Shown one piece after another: positions 42,019 to 53,554 of a DNA stretch of 64,000 nucleotides; the stretch's first letter is position 1; each line of letters begins with the position of its first letter. Under the pieces are notes generated by a model that was not told the origin of the DNA, made no database searches, and was given only the letters and a program-made list of their open reading frames with translations. The DNA comes from Ustilaginoidea virens (Eukaryota > Ascomycota > Sordariomycetes > Hypocreales > Clavicipitaceae). The stretch lies in assembly GCF_000687475.1 (NCBI RefSeq), contig NC_057322.1, forward strand, positions 1,116,001-1,180,000, given 5' to 3'. A program made the position numbers and the translations under genes.

Positions 42019-43177
42019 ATGTCCTCGGACTCTGGCTCCCCGGAATCGTGGATTGCTAGCTTCTGCGCCCTCCTGGGACATGAATATTTCGCCGAGGTAT
42101 CTGAGGAGTTCATCGAGGACGACTTCAACCTGACAGGTCTCCAGACCCAGGTGTCCATGTATAAAGAAGCACTGGAGGTACGTTCGGGTCGTGGGCCATC
42201 CATGAATTGATTGCACTCTCCTTGGGGTGACCGGTGCCCCTGCGATCAAAGGACAGGCCGTGGGCCGACTGACTCGCATCTATCGGCAGATGATCCTGGA
42301 CGTGGAACCCGAGGACGGGGACGATGATGAAGAAGACGACGACGAAGACGACGACGACGACGACGAGAACGAGTCCGCGGTCGGGGGTGGCCAGGAGCGC
42401 ATGGGCGGTCGGCCAGGCGAGCGCAGGCATCACAGCAGGATGGCCAGCGACCTCTCCGTGATTGAATCATCAGCCGAGATGCTGTACGGCTTGATCCACC
42501 AACGATTCATATGCTCGCGCGCCGGCATCCAGCAGATGAGCGAGAAATACGAGCTCGGCCACTTTGGCTGCTGCCCGCGGACCAACTGCGAACAGGCCAG
42601 GACGCTACCCGTCGGCCTGTCCGACATACCTGGCGAGGACACCGTCAAGCTGTTTTGCCCGTCCTGCCTGGACGTCTACGTCCCGCCCAACAGCCGCTTC
42701 CAAACCGTCGACGGGGCCTTTTTCGGCCGCACCTTTGGCGCCCTCTTCCTCCTCACCTTCCCCGAGTACGATCTCACGAAACGCGGCATCGACGTCCTGT
42801 CCGCCCTGACGTCGCGGGTGCCCGACGAGGAGCGCCTGGTCAACGGCATGTACGCTAAGAACATCGCGCCGGGCCTGGGATCCAGCCGCATCTACCAGCC
42901 CAAGATTTACGGCTTCAGAGTATCGGAGCGCGCTCGCTCCGGCCCGCGGATGCAGTGGCTTCGGGACCGACCAGCCGACGTCAACGACCTGGACGAGGCG
43001 CGCATCTACGCGGCGCGGTGCCCCGACCTGGACGATGAGGATGAGTCCATGAACGTCAACGGACGGGTCATGGTCCGTCGCCGACCGCCCGGCGGCAGCG
43101 CTCGCCAGCGCCTACGACGGAACCAAAACGGCAGCCCCATGGCCCTGTCGACCAACGGTGCCGACTCCGAGCTGTAG
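42019..43177 (+). CDS. ckb1: Casein kinase 2 regulatory (beta) subunit
   Basis: Exons 42019-42177 and 42290-43177 (intron 112 bp, GAG/GTACGT..CAG/ATG), giving 348 residues. Hallmarks: SWIASFCALLGHEYFAEVSE, EEFIEDDFNLTGL, EALE-MILDVEPEDG, YGLIHQRFICSRAG, and the zinc-binding dimerisation motif CCPRTNC..CPSC about 40 residues apart. YVPPNSRF and FFGRTFGALFLLTFP follow. After the VEPEDG block an acidic loop of about 20 D/E residues is inserted, longer than in animals but usual in fungal Ckb1. CK2 beta dimers hold two catalytic subunits and set substrate choice in nucleus and cytoplasm. The tail after about residue 290 is basic and not conserved. C23 and G22 runs flank the gene. Confidence 0.96.
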
Positions 43178-44196
43178 AGTAGCTAGACAACGCTCTTCGA
43201 CGACGACGAGGAGCCCGCAGACGATCCAGGTCCAGCACCATGACGGAACCAGAAGCCGCGCCAGCCGATGCAGCCGACCCTCTTACCCCCGGCCCCCGCC
43301 TGCTGTGCTAGCTGCCTTGCCTTGGGTTCCTTGGGGGTTGGGCAATTCCAACAGGGTCGTTGTGAAGTCTTGTCCGGGGGGGGGGGGGGGGGGGGGGTTC
43401 CAAAAGGGGCATTGTGACGGTACAAAATAAACTTGACAGAGCGCATATCCACACACACAGGAGGAAGCTGGCCAACATCGTTCCCCTCCCTACTTTTCCT
43501 TTTTTTTTCCCCCCTTCCCCCGTCCTTTGATTTTTCTTGTGTATCTAACGCATAAGCCCAGTCTCCCCTGTACTGAGAATAGATGGCGTCGGGGGCGTTG
43601 GGGGCCAGGGCCGCGTCAAAAATCCAACATTTGTGCCGGGACCTGTGCCAGCGCTTCTTCCTCGCTCATCCCCGACCAGACTTGTCGTGCTGCTGCCCTT
43701 TGTCTCCCTTGCCGGGTCCTTTACCCCCCCCCCCCCCTCCTTACCCCCGTCAGTAGACGCTTGGGGCGTGTAGCCCCAGCTCCGTGTTGCAGCAGTCGTG
43801 CGTAACTGGGGGCGGCGGGTGAGGCGCGTTCGCTCCACAAGCCCGGGACGATGCGTGCGCCCCTTTTTGTTCGGTCGGGCTGGCGGGCTTGGCGTGGAGA
43901 AGCTACGGGGACGCCTTTGGGGGAGGATGCAAGCTTTTGTGCCTGTTTGGTTTTTTTGCCAATCAGGCAGTGATCAAGGGACAGTGACAGGAAGAAGAGA
44001 GAGGGGGCGAGAGAGAGAGAGAGAAAACATCAGGGATGAAGAATGCTATCATGACACGTCTGTTGGCTTCTGCTTTCTGTACACTTGCTCTGGATGGGGC
44101 TCGCGTCCATCCTGGCACGGCGAGGTCCAGGACGTTTTTCACACGTGCATCGTAATTTGACTCGCGCCCCCCGTGTAGGTACATGCATCAACGGCC
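43178..44196. other. Convergent spacer, CK2 beta to PAN2
   Basis: No gene. It holds a 22-base G run (43376-43397), a C run of about 14-15 at 43724-43738 and a GA-rich stretch near 44000-44024. Confidence 0.6.
43376..43397. repeat. G22 homopolymer downstream of CK2 beta
   Basis: Twenty-two consecutive G, 199 bp after the CK2 beta stop. It is complementary to the C23 run upstream of the same gene. Confidence 0.85.
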
Positions 44197-47100
44197 CTAC
44201 CGCAACGGCGACCCCTTTCCTGGCGTCCAACTAGAGCCCCCGCCGAAGCCGCTGCCCGGAGCCGCGCCGATGATCCTCCTCACCGGCGTGGACGGACCGG
44301 CAGTCGGGCCATCCACCGCCGGCAGCGGCGGCGTGTCCATCCTTTGAACGCCACCGTCATCTTTCCGGGGCGGCTTGAAGTTGACCTCCCGGCCGGCCCG
44401 GTAAATGTCCTGCAGCATGGCCTCCAGCACCCCGGCGTCCTCGAACTCGAGATACTTGCGGTACAGCTTGAGAGCCGTGCGCGAATCCTCGATCGAGTCG
44501 TGCGTTTCCATCTGTATGTCCTCCTTGAGCAGGTACCACGCCAAAAAGGCCAGCGAGAGCTTCCGCAGCCGGGACTTGAGGAAGAATAGGTCGATGGTGT
44601 CGATGGTCTGGGCCTTGGGCACGTGTATGTTGATGACGCGGAAATCCTGCTTGAGGCCGTGGCCGAGGAACTTGCAGCCCAGGTTGAGCAGGACCCACAG
44701 CTTCTTGTATGCCAGCTTGAGCGGCAGTAAGCTGTGCTTGGACATGCGGGGATCGAGATCTTCCTGCCGTATGCCCGAGTACGAGGTCAGGTAGTCCACA
44801 ATGGGTTCCTGAATGGCAATGTAGTCGTCTATAAAGGGCAGACCTTCGTTTTCGCCTTGGCCTCGGACAACAGACGTGCGTGCCAGGGCGTACACAATGG
44901 GCCGGATCGTCTCTCGCTCGCCATCCGAGTTCATCTCGATCTCGGGCTGTCGGATAGCCACAAACTCCGTGTCCAGGGCTATGATGGTGTCGGGCCCGGG
45001 ACGTTCAGTCTCTGGGTCCAGGACGCGGTACGTCTTCCGGCCGTTGTGTGGATTTGGGCTGCTGCAAGAGTCAGTCACAGATTACCACCTAGCAAGGAGA
45101 CGCAAAGAGCGCCCGCGGAGGACGCACTACAAGTCATGATAGAGAATAGACGTATCCAGCTGCTCTTTCCATGTCGCATCGATCTTGTTATTGGCTTGCT
45201 TCACCTGAAACGTCACGACCGAGGGAGTCTTCCAAGAAGCGTTGAACGTGGTTGCTTCCTCCGAGCTGACGGATCGTACCAAAAAGTCGTTGAACAGATA
45301 CCATTGGCTTTGCCCAGGAGCTTCAGGCTCAGCATGTGCAACTACCAAAAAATAGGGGTCATCGAGTTAGCAAGCGGAGGAGTAGCCAAAACGATTTCCA
45401 CACCATCGTACCGTTGACCATGGCCACTAGATGGGGTTTCTGAGTTTGGCCACTCTCGATATTGATTGCCAATCCTATCAACGAGTAAACTGTGATGCTG
45501 TGTATTCCTCGTTGCAGATGAAGCTTCAGATCTTCGCCTTCGTAGCAAAAGAACTGTCCTTGCTCTACAATGATGCCGATTTCCTGCGGAAGCCATCCGG
45601 GAGTCGACCACAGCGCACGATGATCATGGGTAGTGATGGCGGTGTTTAGCATGAGGACCCCCGGTATGCTGTGAACAGTCTTCCGAGTAGCAATGGTCTG
45701 GTAGCGTTGGCATCGGCTACACCATCCCTTAGACGTAGTCTCTCTTTCAACGCTGCTCTTGAGAACTTGAGAAAAGGTCACCCTGGGCAGTTTTGCAGTG
45801 CGACCAGAGGGTTTCTAGGCAATTTCAACGTTAATGAGACAAGACACAATCATTCAGGCGGCCCCCACCCCCCTCCCCCAAGCTCCCTTCCCATGTTGAT
45901 ACTAACAAATGCAGGATAAAGTAAATCGTTGACAAAGGTGGAACCTGGTCTTGTGTATTCGCTCCTGCAGTTCATGCATCTGATTGAGCTGGTAGCTGAC
46001 GTGGCAAGGACCTGTACAGACGGGGGATTTTAGCAGCTTGCAACTAACCCGTCGTTCCTACGCTGCAACCACCCACCTGTTCCATGGCAGATGTAGCGGG
46101 CGACATGCTCTTGAAATCCGTTACAAACTTGTCCAAGAGGAACCGGGTAAGACCTTGCAGCATGACGGTCAACGAGGTCCCGTGGGGGTCTTCCTCCAGG
46201 AGGCCCAATGGTCCAGCTTGCTTGTATTAGAACGGCGTGGCAACCTTGAATTATTCAGCTTTCCTCACATACCTTGAGGGTGGCTGCTCAGTGTCTTGAG
46301 CATATTGGTCGCCTGACAGATTGAACCGTCGGCCTTTTGCAACATATCAAAGAGGAAGCCGAGCTCGCATAACAGACAGACTTCATTGACGCAGGCCGTG
46401 GCGGCATGCTGCAGCGCTAGATTTCGAATGAGAGGGGTGAAGTGCATAATCTGAAGTAGTGAGTTTGCATAGGAGTTGGAGATGTGAGTTTCCAAGCCCG
46501 AGTATTGCGTTTTGTTGTAGAACCTGGATGAACACGTAAGAAACGTCGCGTTTTCCAGGTGACAATGGAGACAAGGCTTACCCAAAGTCAAAGTCGTCGA
46601 CGCCGAATTTGCTGTACTTGATTTCGACGTTCCGGTACATGACGGGCACGTCTGATTTTTTGCTGTCAGTTTCATTATCAGCCACGGCGTTGGACACGTT
46701 GGGCCCTTCGCCTAGGCCATGAGACTCTGACTTGGCGGATTCCCGTGCCTTTTCGCTCAAGAACTTGGGCGCTTTTAGTCCCGAGACTGCAATTCTATGA
46801 CTATGGCGAGTGTCTTCCACCTGATTTCTCCGGAAGCCGCGTGAGTTCCGTCCGTAGAGTCCGAATTCTGTCGGCTTGAGTCCTTCCAGAAATTGAGGGT
46901 CAAATTTTGTGGGCGGAGCCCCAATGTCTGATATCAAATCCGGCCAAGCAGATGCCAGGGTCTCTCGATAGTAGGGTAATCCTACCGAATTCAACGGCCT
47001 GCAAGAGAGGGTTAGCAGGACATCTCTTGATCTCGGTCTGGAGCAAGCTGTGTTGTCTCACGTTTCAGAGGTCCACTCGATTTGGGCGGCGTGTTCCTCT

Positions 47101-48430
47101 GGGGTGGCAAAGTCTATGGGCGTAGCCAGGTCCACAAAGCGCAGCTTGGACGGTGATCCCCAGAGATGGATATAGCACTCAGCATCAGTCAATGCTATGG
47201 CTTCTCCAGAGGGTGCAATCTCAAACATGCTGATGTATGTGATGACGTTGGCCTGCCGGACGTTGCTTGTATTGGGATTCATGAGGTCTACCAAGTGCAT
47301 CTGGCCGGACTGCGAAACCACAATGCTCGTAGTGAGCATTCTCGGATGCATGCGAACATAGGCAGCCCCGGCAGGGAAGGGGATCGGCGGCATGGACGAC
47401 ATCTTTTTGATGTCAAAAACGTTTAAGAACGGATCCAGCATGTAGTTCTGGCCTTGTCGCAGGGAATACCCGCAGGTAACGATAAAGTCATGCTGGGCAT
47501 CCATGTCACTGATGAGCGCCGAGTGAGCATTCCAGGACCTGACAACCGCAAACGACACCGGATCCAGGAGGTTGACGGTGCCGCCTTTTGTGGCGGCGCA
47601 TATGTATCGCGCACGTTTCATGATGGAGTATTGGTGATCTGTCGCGATCTGCATTCTTTGTCTTTAGCGGCGGGCCAAAAGGACCATCATCGATCAAGGC
47701 AAAGAAAAAAACAAGGGCAGACAGACCTGCTTGACAACCTCTCCCTTATTGAGGTCAATCACCAGCATTGTATCTTGCAACCCAGCAACAACCACTTCTG
47801 CCGTTCCTTTCGAAGTAAAGCTCATGCATCGTAAATCCTTCATGTCGTCGTGTCTTTGACCCAACAATCAGCCGCATCAGCCAGCAAGCCGAGCAAATCG
47901 CTCCGGGAATCAAGGCATACCTCATGTGCCAGATGGGCGGTCCCCTTCTCTGCGCCATATGGACATCTTTAGATCCCAGCACGATTACGCCTTTCTCGCT
48001 GACCAAAATCTGCCGTACCGGCCCATCGGGTGTCAGATGTGGCTTGAAAGAGGTATATCGTTGCAGATCCGAACCGAGAAAGGACGTAACGCGACCCTAT
48101 GCAGAGATGGTCAGGCTCGTAACAAAGAAGAAGGCAAATAGCCTTCCGGTGTTTCCTACGTAGTCGTTTCCGGTCCAGAGAAGCTCGTGGGATGTATCAA
48201 AGGTCATTGTAGTTACCGGCGTCGGCATGGCGTGAACGCCTGGGGGCGGAAAAGGAATGCGGGCAACCTAGTGAAGAGGCATATCTGTGAGCGATGAACC
48301 CAAGGCACAGGAGCATGAGATAAGGCCGTGTGCGTCGTCAGGAGTAAATGCAAATTGCGACGCAACTGGACCAGAAGACGAGCACATCTAAGCCGTTTCC
48401 ACTCCTCACCTCGTCCCAGTCGCCGTCCAT
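44197..48430 (-). CDS. pan2: PAN2, catalytic subunit of the PAN2-PAN3 deadenylase
   Basis: Twelve exons: 48430-48410, 48267-48160, 48096-47921, 47853-47727, 47648-47062, 46998-46582, 46523-46273, 46216-46077, 46011-45907, 45814-45412, 45341-45131 and 45061-44197. They sum to 1136 residues, the expected length. Exons 1-5 form the WD40 propeller ([24 protein letters not shown]). Exon 6 is the PAN3-binding linker, and exons 7-11 the catalytically dead ubiquitin-hydrolase fold with paired cysteines (CMNC, CSRC). Exon 12 is the DEDD exonuclease: ALDTEF near residue 880, GHGLKQDFR, and [11 protein letters not shown]. The complex trims poly(A) tails in the cytoplasm to start mRNA decay. All donors are GT and all acceptors AG. 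The exon 9/10 join (GTTAGT donor) and exon 11/12 join ([10 protein letters not shown]) are the least certain. Confidence 0.95.
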
Positions 48431-48953
48431 TGTTGCTGCCTTGACATTCTCTGCAGGATCATAACTAGGAGAACAACGGGAATTCTAGCCGAGGGGGAGA
48501 GCCGGTGAGGCACCTCGAAGAGCACGCGCCGTTGACGACTCAAGAAAAACAAAATTGCGATGTCGCTGTCATGATCAATGGCTTGACAGCTTGACACTTG
48601 ACACGCGTTACATACGAAAGACTTGGCGTTTGGGCCATTTGGCGGGGCAGGATATGTGGGGCCGAGTCATCAAAGTCACCAAAGTCGCCGCAGTCATGAG
48701 GATTCACGACTTCAGGACTCGGAGGATTCTAATCATTGATCCCTGGGGAATCCCATATCATCACCCGGTATCGAGCATTGTTGTGATTATTCTAACTATA
48801 ATTATAATATAATCCATCAGAGAGAGGCTTTCTCAACGCAAATACACACAAATACCCCACCATCGCGCTGAACAGTGTCGGGCCGCGAACAAGGACCCAT
48901 TCGAAAGGCCTGGGACATACATCGTACCCTTGATCCGAAATGGTGCTCCCTCT
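48431..48953. other. Spacer, PAN2 promoter side
   Basis: Same-strand genes; holds the PAN2 promoter and methyltransferase 3' flank. A short AT-rich patch at about 48780-48815 is the only notable feature. Confidence 0.5.
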
Positions 48954-49861
48954 TCAAGTAACTTGATGGACCATAAAGTCGATTGGTTGAACTTCCTTCT
49001 CGATGTTTGGCAGGTCATGAATCATCTCGCTAGCAGGCTCCCATTCTACAGTCCACCTCGTATTTGTCACCTCACCCACCTCATTCCACAACTGCTGAAA
49101 GCTATTCTTGTTGTGGAGGTAAGGGGCTGTACTGGTTGACGACTTTGATCTCGGACTGCCTGTGCCAATGTGTCGGCCGTATAGGAGTGCATTCTTGGTT
49201 CCATGTTTCAAGAACCCAACAAGGCGTATGCCGATGTAAAGCTGCTGAATCCAGTTGAAGAGATGAAAGAAGCTGCAGGCATATATGATGGTAACCTTGT
49301 GTGACAACTCATCGAGCCGTCGGTCGTCAGGATCAAGAATGTCACCGATGACAAAGGTCGCGCAAAAATCTCTCCGATCCTGGAACAAGTCGTAACCAAT
49401 GTCGACAAACTTGGACTGAACATCTACGCCGAACAACTGGGATCCCTCAACGCCATCATGTCGGAGTTGACGAAGGGCCTGCCCAACGCAGCAGCCCAGG
49501 TCTAGGAAAGCATCATTCGATCTCGGGACCTTGAGCCTAAACAACACCTGCTGGTAACAGGGGTCATTCTGGTCTGTGAGGCGCAGAAACTTCCACCTTC
49601 CGACACAAGGAAATCTCGATACTTTCCACGCAGCCTCGCGCTTGGAAAAAGAGTCCCCAGAGTCAGCCAAGCGAGTACCCATGACCAGAGAGGTTTTTTT
49701 TTTTTTTTTTTTTGAAGACCTCAACATACTACTCGAAGAATGTGCCCATCGACATCGGCGGGGGAGATTTTGCTGTACTCTAAAAGTATTTTGCGAATGG
49801 GGCCTATGTCGCGCGGCACATCGGGAAGGTAAGCCCAGTCCTGCGACGCCATGATGTCCAT
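48954..49861 (-). CDS. SAM-dependent methyltransferase of the AusD-like fungal family
   Basis: Exons 49861-49730 and 49640-48954 give 272 residues, the normal size. The join fuses SPADVDGHILRV to REAAWKVSRFPCVGRWKFL, a conserved N-terminal pair in this family. Motif I is FLDLGCCVGQALRQL; the acidic motif II region is LFGVDVQSKFVDIGYDLF, and VIGDILD follows. NSFQQLWNEVG near the C-terminus is also typical. Relatives methylate meroterpenoids and other secondary metabolites, but many copies stand alone with unknown substrate, as here: no backbone synthase is in view. The intron contains a 20-base A run (plus-strand T, 49694-49713). A second in-frame ATG at 49852 is possible. It is divergent from the zinc-cluster regulator across 1.1 kb. 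Confidence 0.85.
49694..49713. repeat. T20 run inside the methyltransferase intron
   Basis: Twenty T on the plus strand, therefore A20 in the transcript, about 16 bases after the 5' splice site. Confidence 0.9.
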
Positions 49862-50962
49862 GTCGACAATGGGGATATGTTATCAGGCTTTGAACCAGTT
49901 GATCCCCTGACGACTGCCCATAACACTCTGGCCGTGATGGTCTCGCTCGCTTACGACATGTGACGATTTTTCGAGTGTGTAGTTTGGAAAATCGAGCGCC
50001 CTGCCTTTGCGGCGAGGAATATCGGGCGAAGCAGGCCCCTTTGTGTTGGAGGAAAGACGGAAGCAGTTCAGGCGGATCCGGATCCGACAAACATGGGCGT
50101 CGTGGTCAAGTTCGGGGGCTGGAACTCATGACAGACCACTTGCGGTGCGCATCCAACATTCGGGCCGATGGGCAATCGATCAGGGTCACACGTCAGCATA
50201 CCTTACATGGTGTTCCATGCTGCAACGATAACACGTCGCATTGATGCTCGGCAGCAGCCATGCCCGGAATGTTGGTTAGCCTTTCTTCCCTTTCGCCCAG
50301 CCAGAGTTTACTGTGAGGCTGACGCCTCGGACAGACCCGCTTTCTCGGGCAAAAGGTCAGTGTCAAGCCGAAGATTTGCCGACGGGGCCCCAAAAGTTCT
50401 TCCCACCTCCGTGCTACGATCTCCAAGGGTCAAACACCACCCACAAGCTACCACCACGGCACCGAGTTCTTCCTATTCCGTTGAGCGCAACGGGTCCGTC
50501 GCATTTATCATCCTCCGATCCAGAGAGCTACCTCAAGTCATTGGAGCTGTAAGTTTGCGGCGTCATACCAAATCATTGACAGCAAAAACATTGTCAACAA
50601 GCCACAATCAATGCTGCGCGATGCTGCGGTGCAAACCCACCAATTTGCCTGCCATTGGGAGGTTGCGGCAGTTTTGTGTCGTCCGTTCTCGCGACTGTAC
50701 TGACAATGGCCTCAGTTCGGCACCGCACCGCATCGCTGGTTGCCTGCCCATCCTTTGAACGCATAGTCATCGTGCGTCTTTTGCGACATTGGGCGCACGG
50801 CTGAGAGAAGTCTTTGTATTCGCGTCGCTGTGCTCCGTGGCCCGTCGGACCATTCGCGAAAATTCCCGAGGGGACCGCCTATAGCCTCGAGAAAGGACAT
50901 TGTACGAACAACATTGTACGACCGTTTCCTGTTCGAATCCCTTGCTCGCCCATCTCCACACC
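49862..50962. promoter_or_regulatory. Divergent promoter, methyltransferase and zinc-cluster regulator
   Basis: 1.1 kb, no supported gene. Short frames on both strands are not conserved. The nearly repeated words GACATTGTACGAACAACATTGTACGA around 50895-50920 form a short direct repeat close to the regulator's leader. Confidence 0.4.
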
Positions 50963-53554
50963 ATGAAATCCGAACGCGAGGGCGAGACAGAAGACACGTC
51001 CCGATTGACGTATCCCTCTCCCGGACCGGAGGCGATGGATTCCGGCCCCTTTTATCACTCCAGCGCCCGAGATGGCGCTGCTGAACCCCCAGACCAACCC
51101 GATCAGCCCCATCAGCCCGATCAACACATGGCAGCCGACTTGCAAGGGCAGGAACATGACCAGACACACGTCACGGCGCAGGAGCCGGCGACACAGCAGC
51201 ATCACTTGTCCCGACCGGCCAATCTGGAAGAGCTACAGTTGGCGGCGCAACTCGGCCAAGGCTTAGCTGGGGCTGCCGATGCCAATATGAACGTGGAAGA
51301 TTCCGGCGAGCGCAACATGATGCCGCATCCACATCCCCATCCCCATCCCCATCCTGAATCGGATCAGCATCATGCACCTCCATACGTTCAGGAAGCGCCC
51401 GCGCCCGATCCCATGGCTCAGCATCAGATGCCCGTGCAGGCTGTCGGTCCCCCACTACCGCCACACTACTCCATTGGCGACGGTATCCCTCCGCGGAAGA
51501 GATCGAAGGTGTCACGTGCATGTGACGAGTGCAGGAGAAAGAAGATCAAGTGCGACGCTCAGTCAGATACTGGTGGGACGCCATGTTCGAGCTGCGCCCG
51601 GTCAAACACGACCTGTCTGTTCAGCAGAGTGCCTCAAAAGCGTGGTCCGAGCAAAGGGTAAGCAAAGAATCTGCAAGACTGGTGACGACCGCTTCTGGCT
51701 TTCGCATGGCTGACTCGGGAAAAAAAAATGGTAGATACATCAAGGAGCTAGCGGACCGCATTCACAGCATAGAGAACAAGTTGGAATCGGAGGGTAATCT
51801 CAGTCAAGACGATTTAGACAAATTATTTTCGACGGACCGTTCACGGCACAGCAATGGACTGGAAGATTCCACACGGAAACGACCTTTTTCAAGCATCTCT
51901 ACTGGGGGGGACTTGACAACCCATAATGGGATCCGCCAAGCGCCCTGGGGCTCGGATCCGCGATCCGCCCCGACTGCACCGACTGCCGCCGACGCTTCTG
52001 CGCACGAGTACACGAGTAACAGCTCCTTGGCCCCGCAGCCCTCCCCGGTCAGACTCGATGACCTGCCCACAAAGCCGGCGTCCGAAGCTGCGGATGTTTC
52101 CGTGGCAGATGGTGATGTTGCGGACATTGACGACCAGGTTTACCAGGAGTACGTCTTCCCCCCCCCCCTCTTACCCATGTTATTCACAGCACACATCACA
52201 TTGGGCGGTCACGTCAGTTTCCTGACCAAACTGTCTAGTTTCCTGTCGTCAGTTCAACCAGTCTACCCCATACTACCAACCGACAAGACCACGATGCAGT
52301 CGCTCTTATCCAGAGCACCTGCGGCCGTTCGAACTGCATTCAGCCTCGCCTTGCCGTGCGTGGGTCAATCATCCTCTGGGGATGCCAAGATTGCCAGCTC
52401 TGTGCTTCACGAGTGGGAGAGCAGCGGCATTGCACGGACTCGGGCAACAGACATTGTCCATGCCCAAACGCTGTTGATGCTGATAATCGATGCCGACTGG
52501 AGAGCTTCGTCGACGCTCCCGTTTCTGCTTGCTCGAGGCGTCGCCCTTGCCAACACGATGAAGCTGTGGAAGATGCCGACGGTCGATGTCGAATCTGAAA
52601 ATGACTCGGAGGACCAGTTGTGCGTGCGTATTTGGTGGTCCTTGGTGCTGATGGATCGGTGGCATGCGGCTGGAACCGGCCAGCCGCCTCTCATCTCTGA
52701 CAGAAGCGCCGTCATTCCTGCTGGGTTGGAAAATATCATTGGGGAGGTTTCATTTTATCTTCTTCGTGAGTGAAGACCCTACTGCTCTTTTTTTTTCCCC
52801 CTTTTTTTTATTAGCCTTTTGAGACGGTTCTACTACTCGGTTTGGACGTGGGCAAAGTAGGAGAAAGCAGTACTGAATTTCTTTTTTTGGTTTTTTTTTT
52901 CTTTCCACTATTGAACTGACCAAAGCAACAACTCCAGGCCTGTCGAAGCTGTTGAATCGAATCTCCTTTGTCATCTCGACTCTGCAAGCGGGAGCCTCTG
53001 CGGCCGACGCCTCCATGGCCGCCATCCTGACCGACTACATCGAGAACTACCGGGAAGACCTGCCGGCGCACATTGACGCGGCGGCATATCCCATGATCCA
53101 TCTCGCCTACTGGCACTGCCGGCTCCTCGTCGCCCTGCTCACGCCAGGAATCACGCCCAAGGAGATGATGTGGCCGACCAAGGAGCTGGCCCACCTGTTG
53201 ACGGTGAGCGCCGAAGTCAAGAGCCCGCTGATCAACCACTTTGTCTCGCTCGCGACGCTGGCCCTGGGGGAACTGGGCAGGAGCGAGGCGACGCGCGACG
53301 AGGTGGCGGACACGATAAGGGGCATTTCCGAACGGCCCGGGGGGGACCACTGGGACGGTGTCCGAGACAAGCTGTGCGAGCAGCTGAGGCCGGCGGCCTC
53401 GCTGTCTGGCGTGGAAGCCACGGCCAGTCAGGGGCTGCAGCACCTGGCGGATTTGGCGACGGCGCACGACGGAGGGGCCGCAGGGGACGAGGCGCAGTTT
53501 GGCTGCACCATTTCCATATCCGCGGGGTATCTGGAGGCTGCAGCACATGGCTGA
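50963..53554 (+). CDS. Zn2Cys6 transcription factor, Rgt1/COL-26 (BglR)-like
   Basis: Four exons, 50963-51657, 51735-52148, 52239-52765 and 52938-53554, giving 750 residues. The zinc cluster (about 187-218: ACDECRRKKIKCD..CSSCARSNTTC) is preceded by KRSKVSR and followed by FSRVPQKRGPSKG-YIKELADRIHSIE, crossing intron 1. This linker and dimerisation helix is characteristic of the Rgt1 group of glucose-responsive regulators; COL-26/BglR in Sordariomycetes control sugar uptake and cellulase genes. The middle-homology region follows (QVYQ-DFLSSVQPVYPILP, LLMLIIDADW, CVRIWWSLVLMDRWHA). The N-terminal 180 residues are disordered, with a PHPHPHPHPHP run and a PDQPDQPHQPDQ repeat. I prefer the ATG at 50963 over the in-frame 50900. 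Intron 3 is T-rich, 172 bp. Confidence 0.85.

Noticed and set aside
49730..50090. Long N-terminal extension of the methyltransferase frame
   Set aside because: It reads through a poly-A intron; splicing GTATGT to CCAAG gives the conserved family N-terminus instead.
50925..50950. GTTCGAATCC resembling a tRNA B-box
   Set aside because: Flanking bases do not pair into a T-arm and it lies in the leader of the zinc-cluster gene.
50900..50962. Upstream in-frame ATG giving a 21-residue longer zinc-cluster protein
   Set aside because: The extension is cysteine-containing and unconserved in style; the ATG at 50963 has the better CACACC context.
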